Origin: Himantopus leucocephalus
Taxonomy: Eukaryota > Chordata > Aves > Charadriiformes > Recurvirostridae
DNA: 64,000 nucleotides
NCBI GenBank assembly: GCA_003993805.1
Contig: RSEF01000001.1
Location: 58,062,094-58,126,093 of the forward strand
Reading direction: 5' to 3'
Below the pieces are notes generated by a model. The model was not told the DNA's origin and searched no databases. It saw nothing but the letters and a program-made list of their open reading frames with translations. Made by a program: the position numbers and the translations under genes. Below, piece by piece: positions 40,201 through 52,900 of the stretch. Each line of letters begins with the position of its first letter. Position 1 is the first letter of the stretch.

Positions 40201-40486
40201 GGAATGCTCGTGGCATGGCGGCACATGTTCACCTGAAAAGGGACTCTACCAGTGGTGACTCTGCATCATTGCTGATATCAGAGAATGTTGTTGTTTCATT
40301 GTCTTTAGCTTTAAGTCAGTCCATGTTGTATCTAAAACTGCTTGGTTTAAAGAAAAATTGGTTCTGCTAGGGGGAAAAAAAAATAAGTAGCTTTATTCAA
40401 TGTGTATGTTCCCTAACCTGAAAGCCCCTTCACTGGATTTGCTACTGCACTGTCACAAACCCCATCAATCTCTTCGATTTCTTCAG
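22298..40486 (+). other. ANO4: ANO4 intron between exons A and B (about 18.2 kb)
   Basis: Bounded by the GTAACA donor and the TTTCTTCAG acceptor. The content is AT-rich intronic sequence, the - strand CR1 LINE at about 31561-33120, and an A-rich simple tract near 27747-27771. The longest non-repeat open frame is at 28945-29367 and looks like chance. Nothing else in it was recognised as a gene or RNA. Confidence 0.85.
31561..33120 (-). mobile_element. CR1 LINE, 5'-truncated, with decayed reverse transcriptase ORF
   Basis: On the - strand this reads as the C-terminal half of the CR1 ORF2 polyprotein followed by the CR1 3' UTR. The reverse transcriptase part starts near 33117 ([19 protein letters not shown]), continues through [18 protein letters not shown], shifts frame near 32740 to [12 protein letters not shown], and resumes at 32578 with [13 protein letters not shown]. 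Near 32460-32440 the usual FADD catalytic motif reads SANN, so the copy is dead as well as frameshifted. It ends at the low coordinate with the octamer-like tail seen on the + strand as ATCATAGACTCATAGAATGG. The element is truncated at its 5' end, as most CR1 copies are. It sits antisense to ANO4 in the intron. The + strand open frame at 31985-32581 is its shadow. Confidence 0.93.
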
Positions 40487-40597
40487 AAGGAAGAGAGGAT
40501 TTGCAGGTTAACCGGCTGGAAACCCAAATATGGATAAAACCAGACATAGAGAAGACAGATGTGGACTTTTCAGAAATTCTTAATGCAATACAAGAAA
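40487..40597 (+). CDS. ANO4: ANO4 coding exon B (codons 24-61, both ends split)
   Basis: The 3' splice site is the pyrimidine-rich TCGATTTCTTCAG ending at 40486; the donor is AAA|GTAAGT at 40598, a near-perfect 5' splice site. With the G carried from exon A, the first two bases complete Glu24. Codons 25-60 follow and end DVDFSEILNAIQE, then one base of codon 61. The acidic DFSEILNAIQE segment is strongly conserved in ANO4, whereas residues 25-47 (including W39 and K41-P42) are more diverged from the mammalian form. It is part of the cytoplasmic N-terminal region, with no known catalytic role. The exon interrupts an otherwise AT-rich intronic stretch, with no other coding sequence nearby. Confidence 0.92.
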
Positions 40598-43479
40598 GTA
40601 AGTTATTCCTTGGATGCAAAATCGAGTTTATGGTAGAAAAATCAATTGAGATGCATTGAAATTATAACTGAAGGAACATGCAAAGCGATGAACTGAATGA
40701 TAAGTGAGTATGCATTACTAAAATCTGTGAGAAACTTCAATGGGTTATTGAGGGCCAGTAAGAAATCTTTTACTATCAGAGAAGCCATAGTAAGATTTGA
40801 ATTATTATGTACCTAAGGATTCCAGGGGTATGTATTTCCTATGCAGAAGTAATCAGAAATATTAAGATTCCTGTTACTTTAATCCATTCTTTACCCTCTT
40901 GAATGGCTGTGTGAACTAATAATGTCATGCAAATGCTGCAGTCTGGGATCTAAGACTAGATTTGAAGTTCCCGCTGTTCCAAAGTGTTGGGGTATATTCA
41001 CATTTTTGCATCTGGTAATTTTTAGGATCAGAAGTAATGTGCTTGTCACAACAGCTGAAGGCCTGCGTATATTAGATACTGTATGAAACTATCTCTTTTC
41101 ACGTGTAATGTGCTGTGGACTAAGAATTGATTGGTCCACCCTCCTTAAATGTAACAGTAGAATGATCTCAAGACATGCACTAGGAGAAATACTAGTCTCG
41201 TTAACAACTCTCGTTAACAACAGTGGAAGACACACCACCACCCCCAAAACTGATGGAACTCTGGAATCCAAAAGAATCTGGAATTTCAGTGGGAATTTTC
41301 CATATTCTTATGCAGGTCAGGAATCAAAACACGTGGAATGGCAACACTGCTAGCTGGCTTCTTGTTTTCCCTCTTCTCTAGTTTTGTTTTAAACTGGATG
41401 TTTCGTGTAGCAATTTTCTGAAGTGAGAAACAGCTACTTACATTCTTGAATGCTAAAAGATGTATAGGAATGTGTAAAACCCTGCACTACTCCTGATTTT
41501 TGCTATATGAATAAGGAACCATACAGTGGTAGGATTGGGTCATATTACGGTGGGGTTGAGGGTGGAAGGGAAGGGAATCATTAGTTTGGGGGTGGAAATG
41601 AAACTCTCAGGTTAGTATAATGATGGTGGTAATCATTTGAAGTTGAAGCACATGATTATTTAAGCTGTAGGTTTAGGATAAACTCTGTGCTTTGTAACTT
41701 AAAAAGCTTTTCCCATCAGGAAACCTTAACATGATCTTACTTTCTCCCCTCTTCTCCTCACCCACACAGCCCAGATATAGGCCTAGGGGCAGCCGGGATG
41801 TGGACTGAACAGGCTGAAAAAACCACTATAGTCTTTCAGAGGCTGAATAGATGAGATAGACAAACAAGGATAAGCAAATTCAAGTTGGGAAGAGACCATA
41901 TTAGCGTATGAGAAAGAGTCATCTTCTCCATTTCAAGAACACGGCTGAGGAGAATAAAAATGGACAATTCGTTTAAAACAGATATCAAGATTAGATTTAT
42001 TAACAGTGTTTGTCCAAAGCAGCTTCTTTTTAAAATGGCCTTATCTCAACTTCCCTTGGTACTGTGTAATACTTCAATATCATACCCTGGTGATATCCTT
42101 GTGCTGAATAACCCCAAATTTTCCTTCAATATGGGACAGGTTTACTTGTAGCCTCTAATGTTAAACTTCCAGATTAAAAAAACTAGTTTCTTTTAAAAGT
42201 ATGCCATTTTTCTGTGGCCATAAAGAGGGCATTCGTCTGACCCAAAGACAGGGGTTTGCAATGAAGGTGTCAATATCTGAATTCATTGGCTAAGCTCCCT
42301 TTGCAGTCAACAGAATGTAATAAGCATGTCTAGAGCCCAGTTTGTTTTATTTTAGAGTAGGTGTCTAATATAGATTAGATGACCTGTGACTTGGAAGTGG
42401 CTATTTTGCATCTATTGCCTGCAGACTGAATTTAGGGAGATAACTTAAATCACTACTGAAGCTTAGACACAAACATCTGCACTGTGGATGTGTAAATGTA
42501 GGCGACTCCTACCCTAAATAAAGCAAATATTTGCAAGTGATTAATGGATATAAACTGAATATCCCGAATTGTTTTAGCAATTTTAATGTAATTTCAAAAC
42601 TAAATAGCTTTAAACAAAGAGTCTTTTAAGAGTTAACATTTTGATTTATGGATTATTTTAGAGCAATTTGATATGGATGCAGATTTTACACTCTTGGAGA
42701 CAGTGATATTCTTTAAATAAACCAGACACAGTTGCTGTTGGAAAGTTAGTCTCTATGTCTTTCAGTTACATTCTCTTCTGGAAAGACAAAAGGATTGCTA
42801 TGACTGTACAACCCAGTTTGCAAAGGCTTGTTATGTGTCCAGGAGAGTGTCTTGTCACCTGCAGTCTGTTGTGAATATCCGATAATTAGCATAAACACCT
42901 AAATATTCTTTCTAGGGTGGTTGCTCTGAGTAGTCATTGTTGCTTTTATTCCCAGTTGTTGTTAACATTGATTGAAAATTAAAAGAAGCTAATGATGCTT
43001 TAAAGACCACATTTTTTCCCTTGCTAACATGAGATTCTTGAGCATCTCCCTTTTCAGGAGCTGCGTTGTGCACCTTTAGCTAGTTGATATATCTTTCTGT
43101 TTGGTAGACTGCAAAGAGTGATCATTCAATAGCAGAGATTTTATTTTTTTTTTTTATTTAGTTGCTTAAAACAAACTTTCATTTTTTTTTCCTTCTACCC
43201 TACTGCATCTCTTAGAGTTCATCTGAAGATAAAGATTTACCATCTCATTATTTACTTTTATGTGAATATACTACTATTATAAAAGACTTAAAAGTCATTT
43301 CTACTGCATCAGAGCTAAATTCTGCATTTAAGTACCATAGGTCATGGTAGAGTCTTAAACATATTTTTCTAAAGATTTCTGGTAAGTCTTTTATAAAACA
43401 GTTTCTTCTTGACCACAGGATATTCAGAAATTATCTATAGTCTATCAAAGACAGTTCAGAAACAACTGAATCGGGTCCC

Positions 43480-43655
43480 CCCCTGGTGTAGTAGGGCTGT
43501 GGGGAGCTGGAGACCAGCCCTGCTGGGGCATCACTGGGGCAGGGGCTGATAGCCTCTGGGGGCTGAAATCGGGTCCTGGGACCTGGACAGGGTGGAGGGA
43601 GCCCCGGGGGTCTAGGCAGGGGCAGTCAGGGCTAGGGGTACCCTCAGGATCGTGA
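43480..43655. other. GC-rich island within intron, unidentified
   Basis: An abrupt G-rich block (many GGGG and CTGGGG runs on the + strand) inside AT-rich intron. It contains GGGGCATCACTGGGGCAGGG, which resembles GGGCACCACTGGGGCCAGGG in the GC-rich block at 49025-49215, so both may belong to one repeat family. No ORF of interest. G-runs could form quadruplex structures (inference). Confidence 0.45.
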
Positions 43656-46600
43656 CAAAAACTGGCAAAGGCTTTTATGGCTGTTTCCTACTAATTACAC
43701 TGAGAAGATGCACTTCTTGTGGAAAAGCAGTAAATAGCTTTATTTTAAAAAAAAAAAAAGCTCAGATTTCAAGCTTTTTTCATGAATTCCCATAATTTGC
43801 TTCAATGTATGAAACTTATTTTCATGGCCATTGCAGTAAAGTGAAAATTCTAAGAAACCTCTGGCTTTTTACAATATTTTTTCAAAATCCAGTTTACATT
43901 AACTCTCACTAGGTTTAATTAAAAAAATCATTTGATTCTCTCATTTTAATTCTCATAATGTGGAAGCCAGAAATCAGTGAGTTTCCTGAGACAGGGTTGC
44001 TGATCCACTGTGCAGTTACCGAATTTAGCATTTAACATGATAAAAAGTTCTGGGCTGCGTGGTCTCTGTAGGATGGCTTCCGTGAAGCAAAGTTTTGTAA
44101 ATTGTGTCTGCCAGCCTTACTGAGTGCAGAACAGTGTATGTATCCAAAAATCCAAATAGATGCTGTAAAAGCATAACACGTATTACATGCAGAAAGGTTC
44201 TTGGTTTTTTATACTAATTTTTTTCTGCTTTGCAAGTCTCTGCAAAACAGATATTTTCCACTCGTTACTTTTATTAAGGTGTGTTCTCTGATATCAATAA
44301 TTTTTTTCCACCACCGTTAACATGTGGAAATGCCCTATACTTCTTTTAAACATTGTCAGTAAGAATTTTTAAGGAAATTCACTCTTCAATATGACTGATA
44401 GGCCTAAAAGCTTCCAAAGAGCAGTTTCTGGACTATTGATCTACAGCTTGTATTGTCCACAGCTAGACCATACTCGATGGCTTGATGTGACAATTGGTAA
44501 TAAAATGACTATTAATGAACAGAAACGGTTCATCCATTCCATCTTGCCACACTAAAACATAGTCAGGTCCCATTTTTGAATGAAAATCTTATTTTTGGGC
44601 ACCTCAGTTTTTGAGTGTCTGTCTTCAGAAGGTTAAAGGAGTTATCTTATCTCACCTTTGAGCCCTACCTAAACCAGCCTCTTGGTCCAAAGTGGCTTGT
44701 GGACCCACTGAGATTGTGTGCAGACTCTCACTTAGAATTTCACAGCATTCAGTTTTCACAATATGTGGTTCTATTATATTTGGGATAAAAGTATTTGTAT
44801 ATCCACATTTTTTCAACTCTTCAAGGGATTATGAATTATCAAATCATTTTGATTTTTTCCGTGAAATGGAACATGAGGGGGAGAAAAGGGGCTGCGTATT
44901 TAAACTGATCTAAAACCAGAGGGGGAATTCATAATATCTACTGTAGCAATGTACACGCTGCTCTGTATTGCTGTTAAATTTCACTGCCTAAAAATACATG
45001 ACTATACACTAGCACCAGTCTGTCTCCCAAATGATAGGGCAAAAGCATATAAATGATAAAATTATTACATATCGTTCTGTTTGGATCATTTGCGGATATA
45101 TGCCTGTCATCGTCTGAAGGGGACAGAAAAGGTGGAGCCGTGGAGCTGGCGTTTGGCAGCATAGGTGTTCATGTTCACTGGAGTGGAGTGGCTGAATTAG
45201 CTACAGGCAGCAGGACAGTTGGCTTGGAAGTACCATCAGCATTAAAAAAGTAAAGCAAACAGGATTTCCTTTTTTGATTATTTACTTAGTTTTGTGAAAC
45301 AGTGTTTTATGAGACTTGGGTAGAAAAACGTTCTCGGCAAATGTCATGGCCCCATGTTTAGTGCCAGTGACTGAAATACTAACAGTGCATTTTCAAAAAA
45401 CAGATACAGCAAGGCAACCTCAGTGTAAAGATCTCCACTTTCTCACCAGCAGCACCTTTACTGCAACTGGAAGAAAGTCACAGACAATTTTAGCGCTGAT
45501 GAGGTAGTTCAGCACATATCTTCACTGCTTACCCTGTTTGCTGAAGCTACCAGCCAGCATGCCAATTATCTGCGTATTTCTGACATAAGCGATTTTCTGC
45601 TACAGGCAGGTCCTGGTAACAAATTTCACCAGCCAGCTGAGATTCACTGCTTCCACAACTTCTAGTCACTGCTGAGATGGGCTGGATTTTAAAGTGACCT
45701 TGAAACAAGATTTTTTTGTTCCTCACAAATCCTCAGAATAATCCAGTAATTGTCTGCTTGAAATTCCCAAACACATTCACTCTCTTACGCACCAAGTTGT
45801 TCATCTCTAAACACCCACTTAAAAACCATCTATTTTGCAACCCAAAGCATTACTGGCACTTCAAGAAGCAGCAATTCTAGTATCTCAAAGGCCTCATCTT
45901 TTATACTAAGACAGTCTTAATGGCAGGAAAAAGCTAGCTCCAATTCCCTGAAGCATAGCATACAGGCAAGATCTCTTTCATTTTTACATCTTTCATTACC
46001 TCTGTCTGCAACAGACATATATCTTGCATAATCTTCAGAAAGCTTCACTATTTAATTATTTTTTTAATTTTCTGCAGTTGTTTTAATCCTATATTGAGGT
46101 GTTGATCATATACTGTTTCATGTGTCTCTTTTCTGGAGGCACTCTTCCAGGTTTCAGCTCAGTGAAGTTTCAGACCATTTGATATTGTTTCTGGTTCAGT
46201 AGTTCTCTATGTTGAGTGTTCAGATAAATTCTTCTCGTATGAACATATGTGCAAAAGCTGGTCATGAGCTACATCCAGATTATTATCTGATGGGGTGGGA
46301 TGTTTGCAGTCTTGGCCTTGGAAACACTAGGGACAGTGAAGGGCAGTTGGTTAGACTGTGCTGTCTTGCCGCGGTTCCCCTGTCTTTTATAGGCATCTCT
46401 AGTGTGATTTTTGTGGCTTGAAATGGATCAAGGTGGCAAATAGTTCTTTAATATTGCTGCTGCATGTAGTACAAATCGGAGTCTGTTTTTTTGCCTTCTT
46501 AGTCTCCTTAAACCTCTGTAGTTTGTCCTAGGATGGGTTGGATGCAGCCACAGTGATGCTGAGGAGCTGCAGGCCCTCCCCATCACGTAAACCGAAACAC

Positions 46601-47959
46601 CAGGAAACTTCTCCACCCCTGTCAGTAAGCTCACCCCTAGCTGGGAACAGGATGGTGTGAGGCCAAGGCTGGTTTTAACGTGAGAAACTGTCCAGGATGT
46701 TTGTCTCTAATGATATCCTGGCACTTTTGACAAAAATAGGATAAATAAAATAAATGGACTGATATTAAAAGCAGCCTTAAAACGGTAAGAGAAACTTAAT
46801 ATCTGCGAAAAAGAGGTTTTGTATCTCTGATGTGTTCACAAACTATAACAATACACACAGAAGAAAATAAAGTGAAGGAGGTGAAGCTATTAATCCCAAT
46901 ATCCCTATAAAAGCTGACTGGGATCCTGCAGAACAGAGGGTACTATCTAAAACTGATGAATTATGATATGAGGTGTTAAGTAGGGATTAAATATTGTGCA
47001 ATACTGATACTGGGATACAAAGAATGATAGCTAGATTAGTCAGTATGCAGCCCCAAAATTGCTAAACTCGACAAGTAGTGTGTTATCCTAAAAACTGTTT
47101 ATTTGGCAGAAAATTCTTTATTGTTATGCTGTCTGCATGAAAAAAAAATACTTTTAAAATTATTAAAAACTCAGAATTTCTTTTAAAAATTATGCTGCTT
47201 AGGTGAGTTCATTAGCCTAATATCTGGAGTGGATTAATTTGGATGTGAAGACTTTGTTGTTTCTGAAATTTTTAGTGGCTTTCTGAGCAAAACTGTTGCA
47301 ATCAATAATACAATGTATGTCATTAACCTTGTCCTTATTTTATGCGTGAAAATGAAGAAGAAGGGTTCGTGAATATTTTGGTAGGATTTTCTTTTTTATC
47401 TACCTAGAGCTGTAATAACAGAATTTAGATACTGTAAAAGATGTACAAAAAGGGAGCAATCTCTTCCCCATGCTCATGACTGATAGGGAAAGAATAACGT
47501 ATTTAAATTACAACATAGGTGCATATTCAGGACGAATGTTGTGAAGAAAATTTTCTCCTGCTTGTGATAATGAAAAATAGACCACCTGCAGAAACTTTAG
47601 AGTCGGTAGCATTGGAGATTTTTTAAAAAGGGTTCTTAAACCAGGCTGTAGCCCCTGAAGAAGAGAAAGGTGAAAAGGAGGCCACAAAATGTTCATGATG
47701 GCTGGGAACAGTTAATGGCCTTTCATTTCTGGCGGCTATTCGGTCTCTCCACAGTGGGGGAATGGATCTTTACACCTGCCGCCAGTAGTTAGAAATGGAA
47801 CTAAGTTGCCGCCAGCAATTAGAGATTTTTGGCTCCTCCCTGTTAGTATAAATTCTTATCAACAAGAATTACAACTGCCTGTCACTAAGTTAGGGGAGCT
47901 ACAGAAGAATGAAAGGAACAGGAGATCATTGCACAAAAGAAGAATGATTCCAAAAGTTA

Positions 47960-48115
47960 GTCAAGCTCACAAAAGTGTGAGGAATAGTGGGTTAGACAAA
48001 TTTCTGTCAAGAGTAATAGATGTTTGATCTTTCTCTAGTCAGGGGAAGAGGGTCAGTAGCTGACCTTTGGGGGTCCCTTCTAACAGTTAGGACTCTACAG
48101 TTGTAATTCTGGATT
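47960..48115 (+). mobile_element. Probable ancient CR1 3'-end fragment
   Basis: The sequence reads like the end of a CR1 ORF2 and its short 3' UTR: a GLDKFLSR-type peptide ending just before a stop near 48025, then GGGGTCCCTTCTAACAG and a tail TCTACAGTTGTAATTCTG resembling the CR1 terminal sequence. It is much more diverged than the neighbouring CR1 at 48535. The 5' limit is uncertain and could extend to about 47800. Confidence 0.45.
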
Positions 48116-48534
48116 TTGCCTATGAAACATTAGGTTGGAGAGATGAAGTCTATACACAGTTGAAGCTTGATCCTCAGAAAAGGCATTTTTCTTCTCCCCG
48201 CTGCACATCTCTTCATGACACTGTCACACCAGGCCTGCACCTTTGGGGTGCAATGGTGGGCCTCGCTGGCCACAGCCTGCCCGCCCTTCGTCTCCCATCC
48301 AACAGCCACTCAGTCATCAGGTCAGCAGCCCTTACGTGGGACTGTAGACATGCCCAGCAGTTCTGCCCACAGCTTCTCATCACCTCCTTGCTCTGCAGAG
48401 CAGGGAACATCACCCTAAAGATAACTCTGCTCTGATCTTGAGTACAGTGCCAGCCTCTAACTCATTCCTTCTAGTGTTCTTTTTTTTTTAATTCTTTTAA
48501 TTAGAGTAAAATTATCACATGACAGGGCTTTGCA

Positions 48535-48965
48535 TGGAAGGTGGAGAAAATCCACCTGGAGCATCTCCCTTATGAGGAAAGGGCTGGGACTCTTTAGCCT
48601 GGAGAAAAGAAGGCTGAGGGGAGACTTTATTATTGTTTATAAGTATGTAAAGGGTGGGTTGAAGGAGGATGGAGCCAGACCCTTTTCAGTGGTTCCCAGT
48701 GAGGACGAGGGGCAACGGGCACAAGTTGGAACATAGGAAGTTTCATTCAAACACAAGAAAAAACTTCTTTACAGTTAGGGTGACAGGGCACTGGAACAGG
48801 CTGCCCAGGGAGGTTGTAGAGTCCCCTTCTCTGGAGATTTTTAAGACCCGCCTGGATGCAGTCCTGAGTAATGTGCTCTAGGCAATCCTGCTTTACCAGG
48901 GGAGTTGGACTAGATGATCTCTAGAGGTCCTTTCCAACTCTGAAAATTCCGTGATTCCGTGAAAT
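48535..48965 (+). mobile_element. CR1 LINE 3' fragment, + strand
   Basis: Translated + strand gives the conserved C-terminus of CR1 ORF2: [16 protein letters not shown] and [20 protein letters not shown], then after a frame change near 48690 [32 protein letters not shown] and ESPSLEIFKTRLDAVL. The stop codon follows at about 48882, then a short 3' UTR with GACTAGATGATCTCTAGAGG and an end of ATTCCGTGATTCCGTGA. The copy is heavily 5'-truncated and frameshifted, so inactive. Confidence 0.92.
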
Positions 48966-49024
48966 TCAACCCATTTACTTAAGCCTATATTTACTCAACC
49001 CATTTATTCAAGCCTATATCTTCT

Positions 49025-49215
49025 GTCAGGGCACCACTGGGGCCAGGGCTTCAGACCTGAACTGGGATCAGACACAGCCCTGGGATGTCTGGGCAAGGCC
49101 TCCCCATATCGCTGCCTGGGGGCCTCCCCCCACAGACACCAGAAGGAAAAGGCCACCCATGGCTACACTGGCTCTGTCATGGCCTCGAGTCCCACTGCCA
49201 GATCCCTAGGATGGG
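49025..49215. other. GC-rich island just downstream of the CR1 fragment, unidentified
   Basis: A GC-rich block about 60 bases after the end of the + strand CR1 copy and about 600 bases before ANO4 exon C. It shares a GGGCACCACTGGGGCCAGGG-like motif with the block at 43480-43655. It holds an open frame of 72 codons with no recognisable product. Confidence 0.4.
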
Positions 49216-49839
49216 GGCATGTGCTCCAGGCATTTACAGCTCTTCGCTTTTTTTCAGGGATGGGTTTACTACAGCATGCCGTAGATTTAAGCTTCATGCA
49301 TGACTGAGGGCTGTGCAGTAGGTAGATCTGAACATGCCAGCTTTATATACATGAAAAAATTGTGCAAAGACAATCTTCTGCTCAGGCTCATTTATTCAGC
49401 CCCTTTCAAGTAACAGTACTTATTTGAGGTCTTCTGCCTCTGGCTGCCCCACAGGTCTCTACAACTTCTAACTCAACACTTTATGTAGTAGGATAAAAAT
49501 CTGTTTCTTTATAATAAGAAATTTTCAGAGACCATAGTAGTCCAGAAGACACTTGTTTAAGCCACTTACCCTAAGAGAAACTGAGGACATAGCTAATGTA
49601 TGTTTTATTGTGACACAAAATTACTTATTTGTCATCAGAGAGGTATTGTGGTATCCTAAATTTTCATGTAGCTTACTGGTGAAGAAAACATCCTCCAATG
49701 TGCATCATATTTAAATTTAACTTAGTAGATACTTAAACTGGAACTAAAAATTGGGCGGGATTGCTGATAATGTGTTATACTCAGTATCTTCATTTGGCTC
49801 AATGGTGATTTGAATGTATATTTTTATTTCTGTTTTTAG

Positions 49840-49976
49840 TAGCTAAGGATGTCAACATTTTTTTTGATGAGTTAGAAGGCGTGAACAGCCCATCCAAAGA
49901 TGATGACTCCCTGCTTCACCATGGTAATTTGACCAGTACTTCTGATGATGCCAGCAGGCTGGAAGTTGTGGGAGAG
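49840..49976 (+). CDS. ANO4: ANO4 coding exon C (codons 61-106)
   Basis: The acceptor TTTCTGTTTTTAG ends at 49839 and the donor GAG|GTAAGA starts at 49977. The first two bases (TA) complete codon 61 as ATA (Ile), where the mammalian protein has Met. The next 45 codons run through AKDVNIFFDELEG and DDDSLLHHGNLTSTSDDA to ASRLEVVGE. The exon ends in phase 0 after Glu106. The Asp/Ser/Thr-rich stretch at residues 79-99 is acidic, hydrophilic and probably disordered; it is highly conserved among ANO4 orthologues but not other anoctamins, which is what fixes the paralogue identity. Confidence 0.94.
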
Positions 49977-52900
49977 GTAAGAATACACAGAATTATTAAT
50001 ATAATAATTATTCATGCCCATTATAAAGAGTGAATAAATGTAATTTAATTTAAAATCTCATTCTGTGCAAGACAACTTGTATGTGACCTTTGTCATGGGG
50101 ACTGTTTTTCCATTCTAAAATTATAATGCTGAAATATAAAGTATCTCAAATTAGAAGGAGGTTTTATTGATTTCATGAGCCCCCATTGAAAAGTCTGTGT
50201 AGGCCTTTGTTGTCTGCTTATTTTCTGAACCAGCCAAGTCTAACGCTTCACTGCTTCTGAAAACAATGGAAAAGTTTTCCCTATATTAGTCCTTTGGAGG
50301 GGGGAAAGGGAGGAGGAGAATTTATCATAAATCTCCCATGAGAAACATTGGGTATCAGGTATTTGACACATTCCCTCCCAGTGATGAACAAGTGACCTGA
50401 TGCTGCATAATGGTGATTCAGAGAACATGCCAGGGAGGAATCATTTAGCACATAGTCCCTTTTAAATTATGTCTTAAGGAAGGCAAAGCATCATGGACCC
50501 GAGTACGAAAATTTGGGCCTAAATTAATTTTTGTGTCTTTTGTGCAGAAAGGAACATGGTACCCTTTAACTTTGCCTCTAACTGCCCTACAACCCATAGA
50601 TGTTAGGGCTATCTCCTCGGGGAGTGGGGATACCAGGGACTTGTCTCCTTTCCCCCAGCTCAGGAGTGCGGCTGCATCCAGACTACTTACTGGAGTGGTC
50701 TGCTGTTACCTGCAAGCTGTGCCTGAGGATTTTTTGCCAGAGGGTTGTTTGGCACAGAGCAGAACTGGCAGGGACCATACTAACAATTAAAAAGCATGGA
50801 AAACCGTAGGATATTGCTGAAGCTCCTGCCCTGACCCTCTTTTGTTTACTAGTTTAGATAAAATTTAGATATAATTACAGGTTATGTCTTTTTCAGGAGC
50901 TAGAGCGTTTTGTGGTGCAAGTTCTTTTGTGAAACACTGCTGAGGAGGGAGTTAGAGATTTTTCTTGTGCTAGAAATTCAGCCCACAGAGAGCTGCACTC
51001 CTGGAGTGTTTAGACAGATAATTAAAGCAACAAAATTGAGGGCACCCAGAGATATGTTTGACCTTGCTCACAATTTCATCTTCCCCTCTACTCATCGCTC
51101 TTCCCCAGCTTCCCATACAATTTACAAAGGGCCCTCTTGCCGGCTTACACTGTAATAGGTTAACCTGACATCATATTCCCGGGTTGCGTTTTGGGATCGT
51201 GTACCTTATGGTCTCTAACAAAAGGACATGGGTGAAAGGCACGGGATCTTTGCATGTTAAAGAGGAAAAGTGAACAGAAAATGGTCAGAATGACAGAGGA
51301 TGAGATAGAGCAACATATGCTGCTGTTACGGCAAAAAGCTTTTACCTGTTTGATTTATTCTTTGTTGGTTTTTAAAGGGAAAGGGAAAATGTCTGAGGAA
51401 TATTTTCCTAGTTGAACAGATTATCTTTTTTTTTGCATAATCGTAAGTGAGGAAAATAGCAATGTAGATCATGTATATGTATAAGAGGAAAAACAACCCA
51501 GAAAGAAAGTCAGAACACCAGAAAGAAACCCAGAAACAACCCAGAATTGAAAGTCTTAATGGGAGCTGAGAGATGCTGTAGCCTACAAAAGAAGTTTCAA
51601 GGTACTTGGCCCCTGCTTAATTTCAGAAGGAAAAGATACACTGTTTAAATGTTGTATGGTTTGTATGGATAAATACAGGCGCTCAGCTATACAGTGGTGG
51701 GGTGAACTCTGAAGCTTCAGGCTTCCTTTCAGTCTTTCAGTTTAGTTTAGTAGCTGAGAGAGCCTGTTGATTCCTCTTAATGCCATCAGGACAGGGGATG
51801 TTTGTTTGGTTTAGTTTCAAAGCTAACATTGCAGCCAAGTAATTTAATATGGTTTCTGTCTGAATTCATCAAAATGAATTTACAATCAAAAAATTTACAA
51901 GGACATGGCAAAGATTTCTTATCACTTCTGTGTAGCTGCCAAGTTGAAATATTGTTTGCTTCAACTGTTAGTTGTTCGTGCTCGACCAGAAGATCCAATG
52001 AAGACTTCACACGCGGAGCTTTATCAACAGTTCCTTAACAGATGCAGAGCCAGATTGGAATTCAGCTTGTCCTTTGGCTAGAGATGTTTGGGGTTTTTTT
52101 TGCTTTATGTTTCATTCAAACACAGCTATGGTCTGAGCAAATTAAAAATCACATTTCCCTTTGTATGCATTGACCGAAATATTTTTACGTATGCCAGCAT
52201 AACAGTTAGGTATACACTTTACTATTTAAATCCAGGACATATTATCACTAAAATATTGTATTATGTCTGCTGAAGTTTCATTTTCTGAGAAATGGAGAAG
52301 CAGCTGAAAGAAGGTAAATATAAAAGGAAAAATGCTTTGGGAGCTGTACTCTGTATGCATCCATTCTGCCTGCTTTTCTGTGGAGTAATAAATTAGTCTT
52401 ATTTACCCAAACAAGGGAGAATGATGGAGGTGGGACAAAATTTGTCTTCTACTTAAATGATCTTATATAGCACATGCTTGAAATTCTACCTAATGTAGGT
52501 AGTTTTGAAATTAAAATTGTAAGAGTCACTCCTATAGTATTCACTTTAAGCATCAAACTCTGTTGATATTTGGGGGCAGTGTTATTATGATTGCAGAGAA
52601 TAGAGTTTGTTTTAACAATCTCTTTTATAAATAGGAATTTGCACTGAAGATTATGGCAGAAAAAACGTATTCACATTGCAAAATAAGAAATCTGATGTTC
52701 TTTATGGCACTTATGATATCTTGTGCAATTTCAGTTCAGTTTTGTTATGTGTGCTTACCAGAATACAAGCTAACTACATAATATTTTTCCACCAAATCAT
52801 AGAATCATGAATCATAGAATTGTTTGGGTTGGAAGGGACCTTAAAGATCATCTAGTTCCAAACCCCCTGCCATGTCCAGGGACACCTTCCACTAGACCAG

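Larger units (their letters stand above)
40598..49839 (+). other. ANO4: ANO4 intron between exons B and C (about 9.2 kb)
   Basis: Runs from the GTAAGT donor to the TTTTTAG acceptor. It is mostly AT-rich sequence without recognisable genes. It contains GC-rich islands at 43480-43650 and 49025-49215, an older CR1-like fragment at about 47960-48115 and a clearer CR1 fragment at 48535-48965. Confidence 0.85.
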
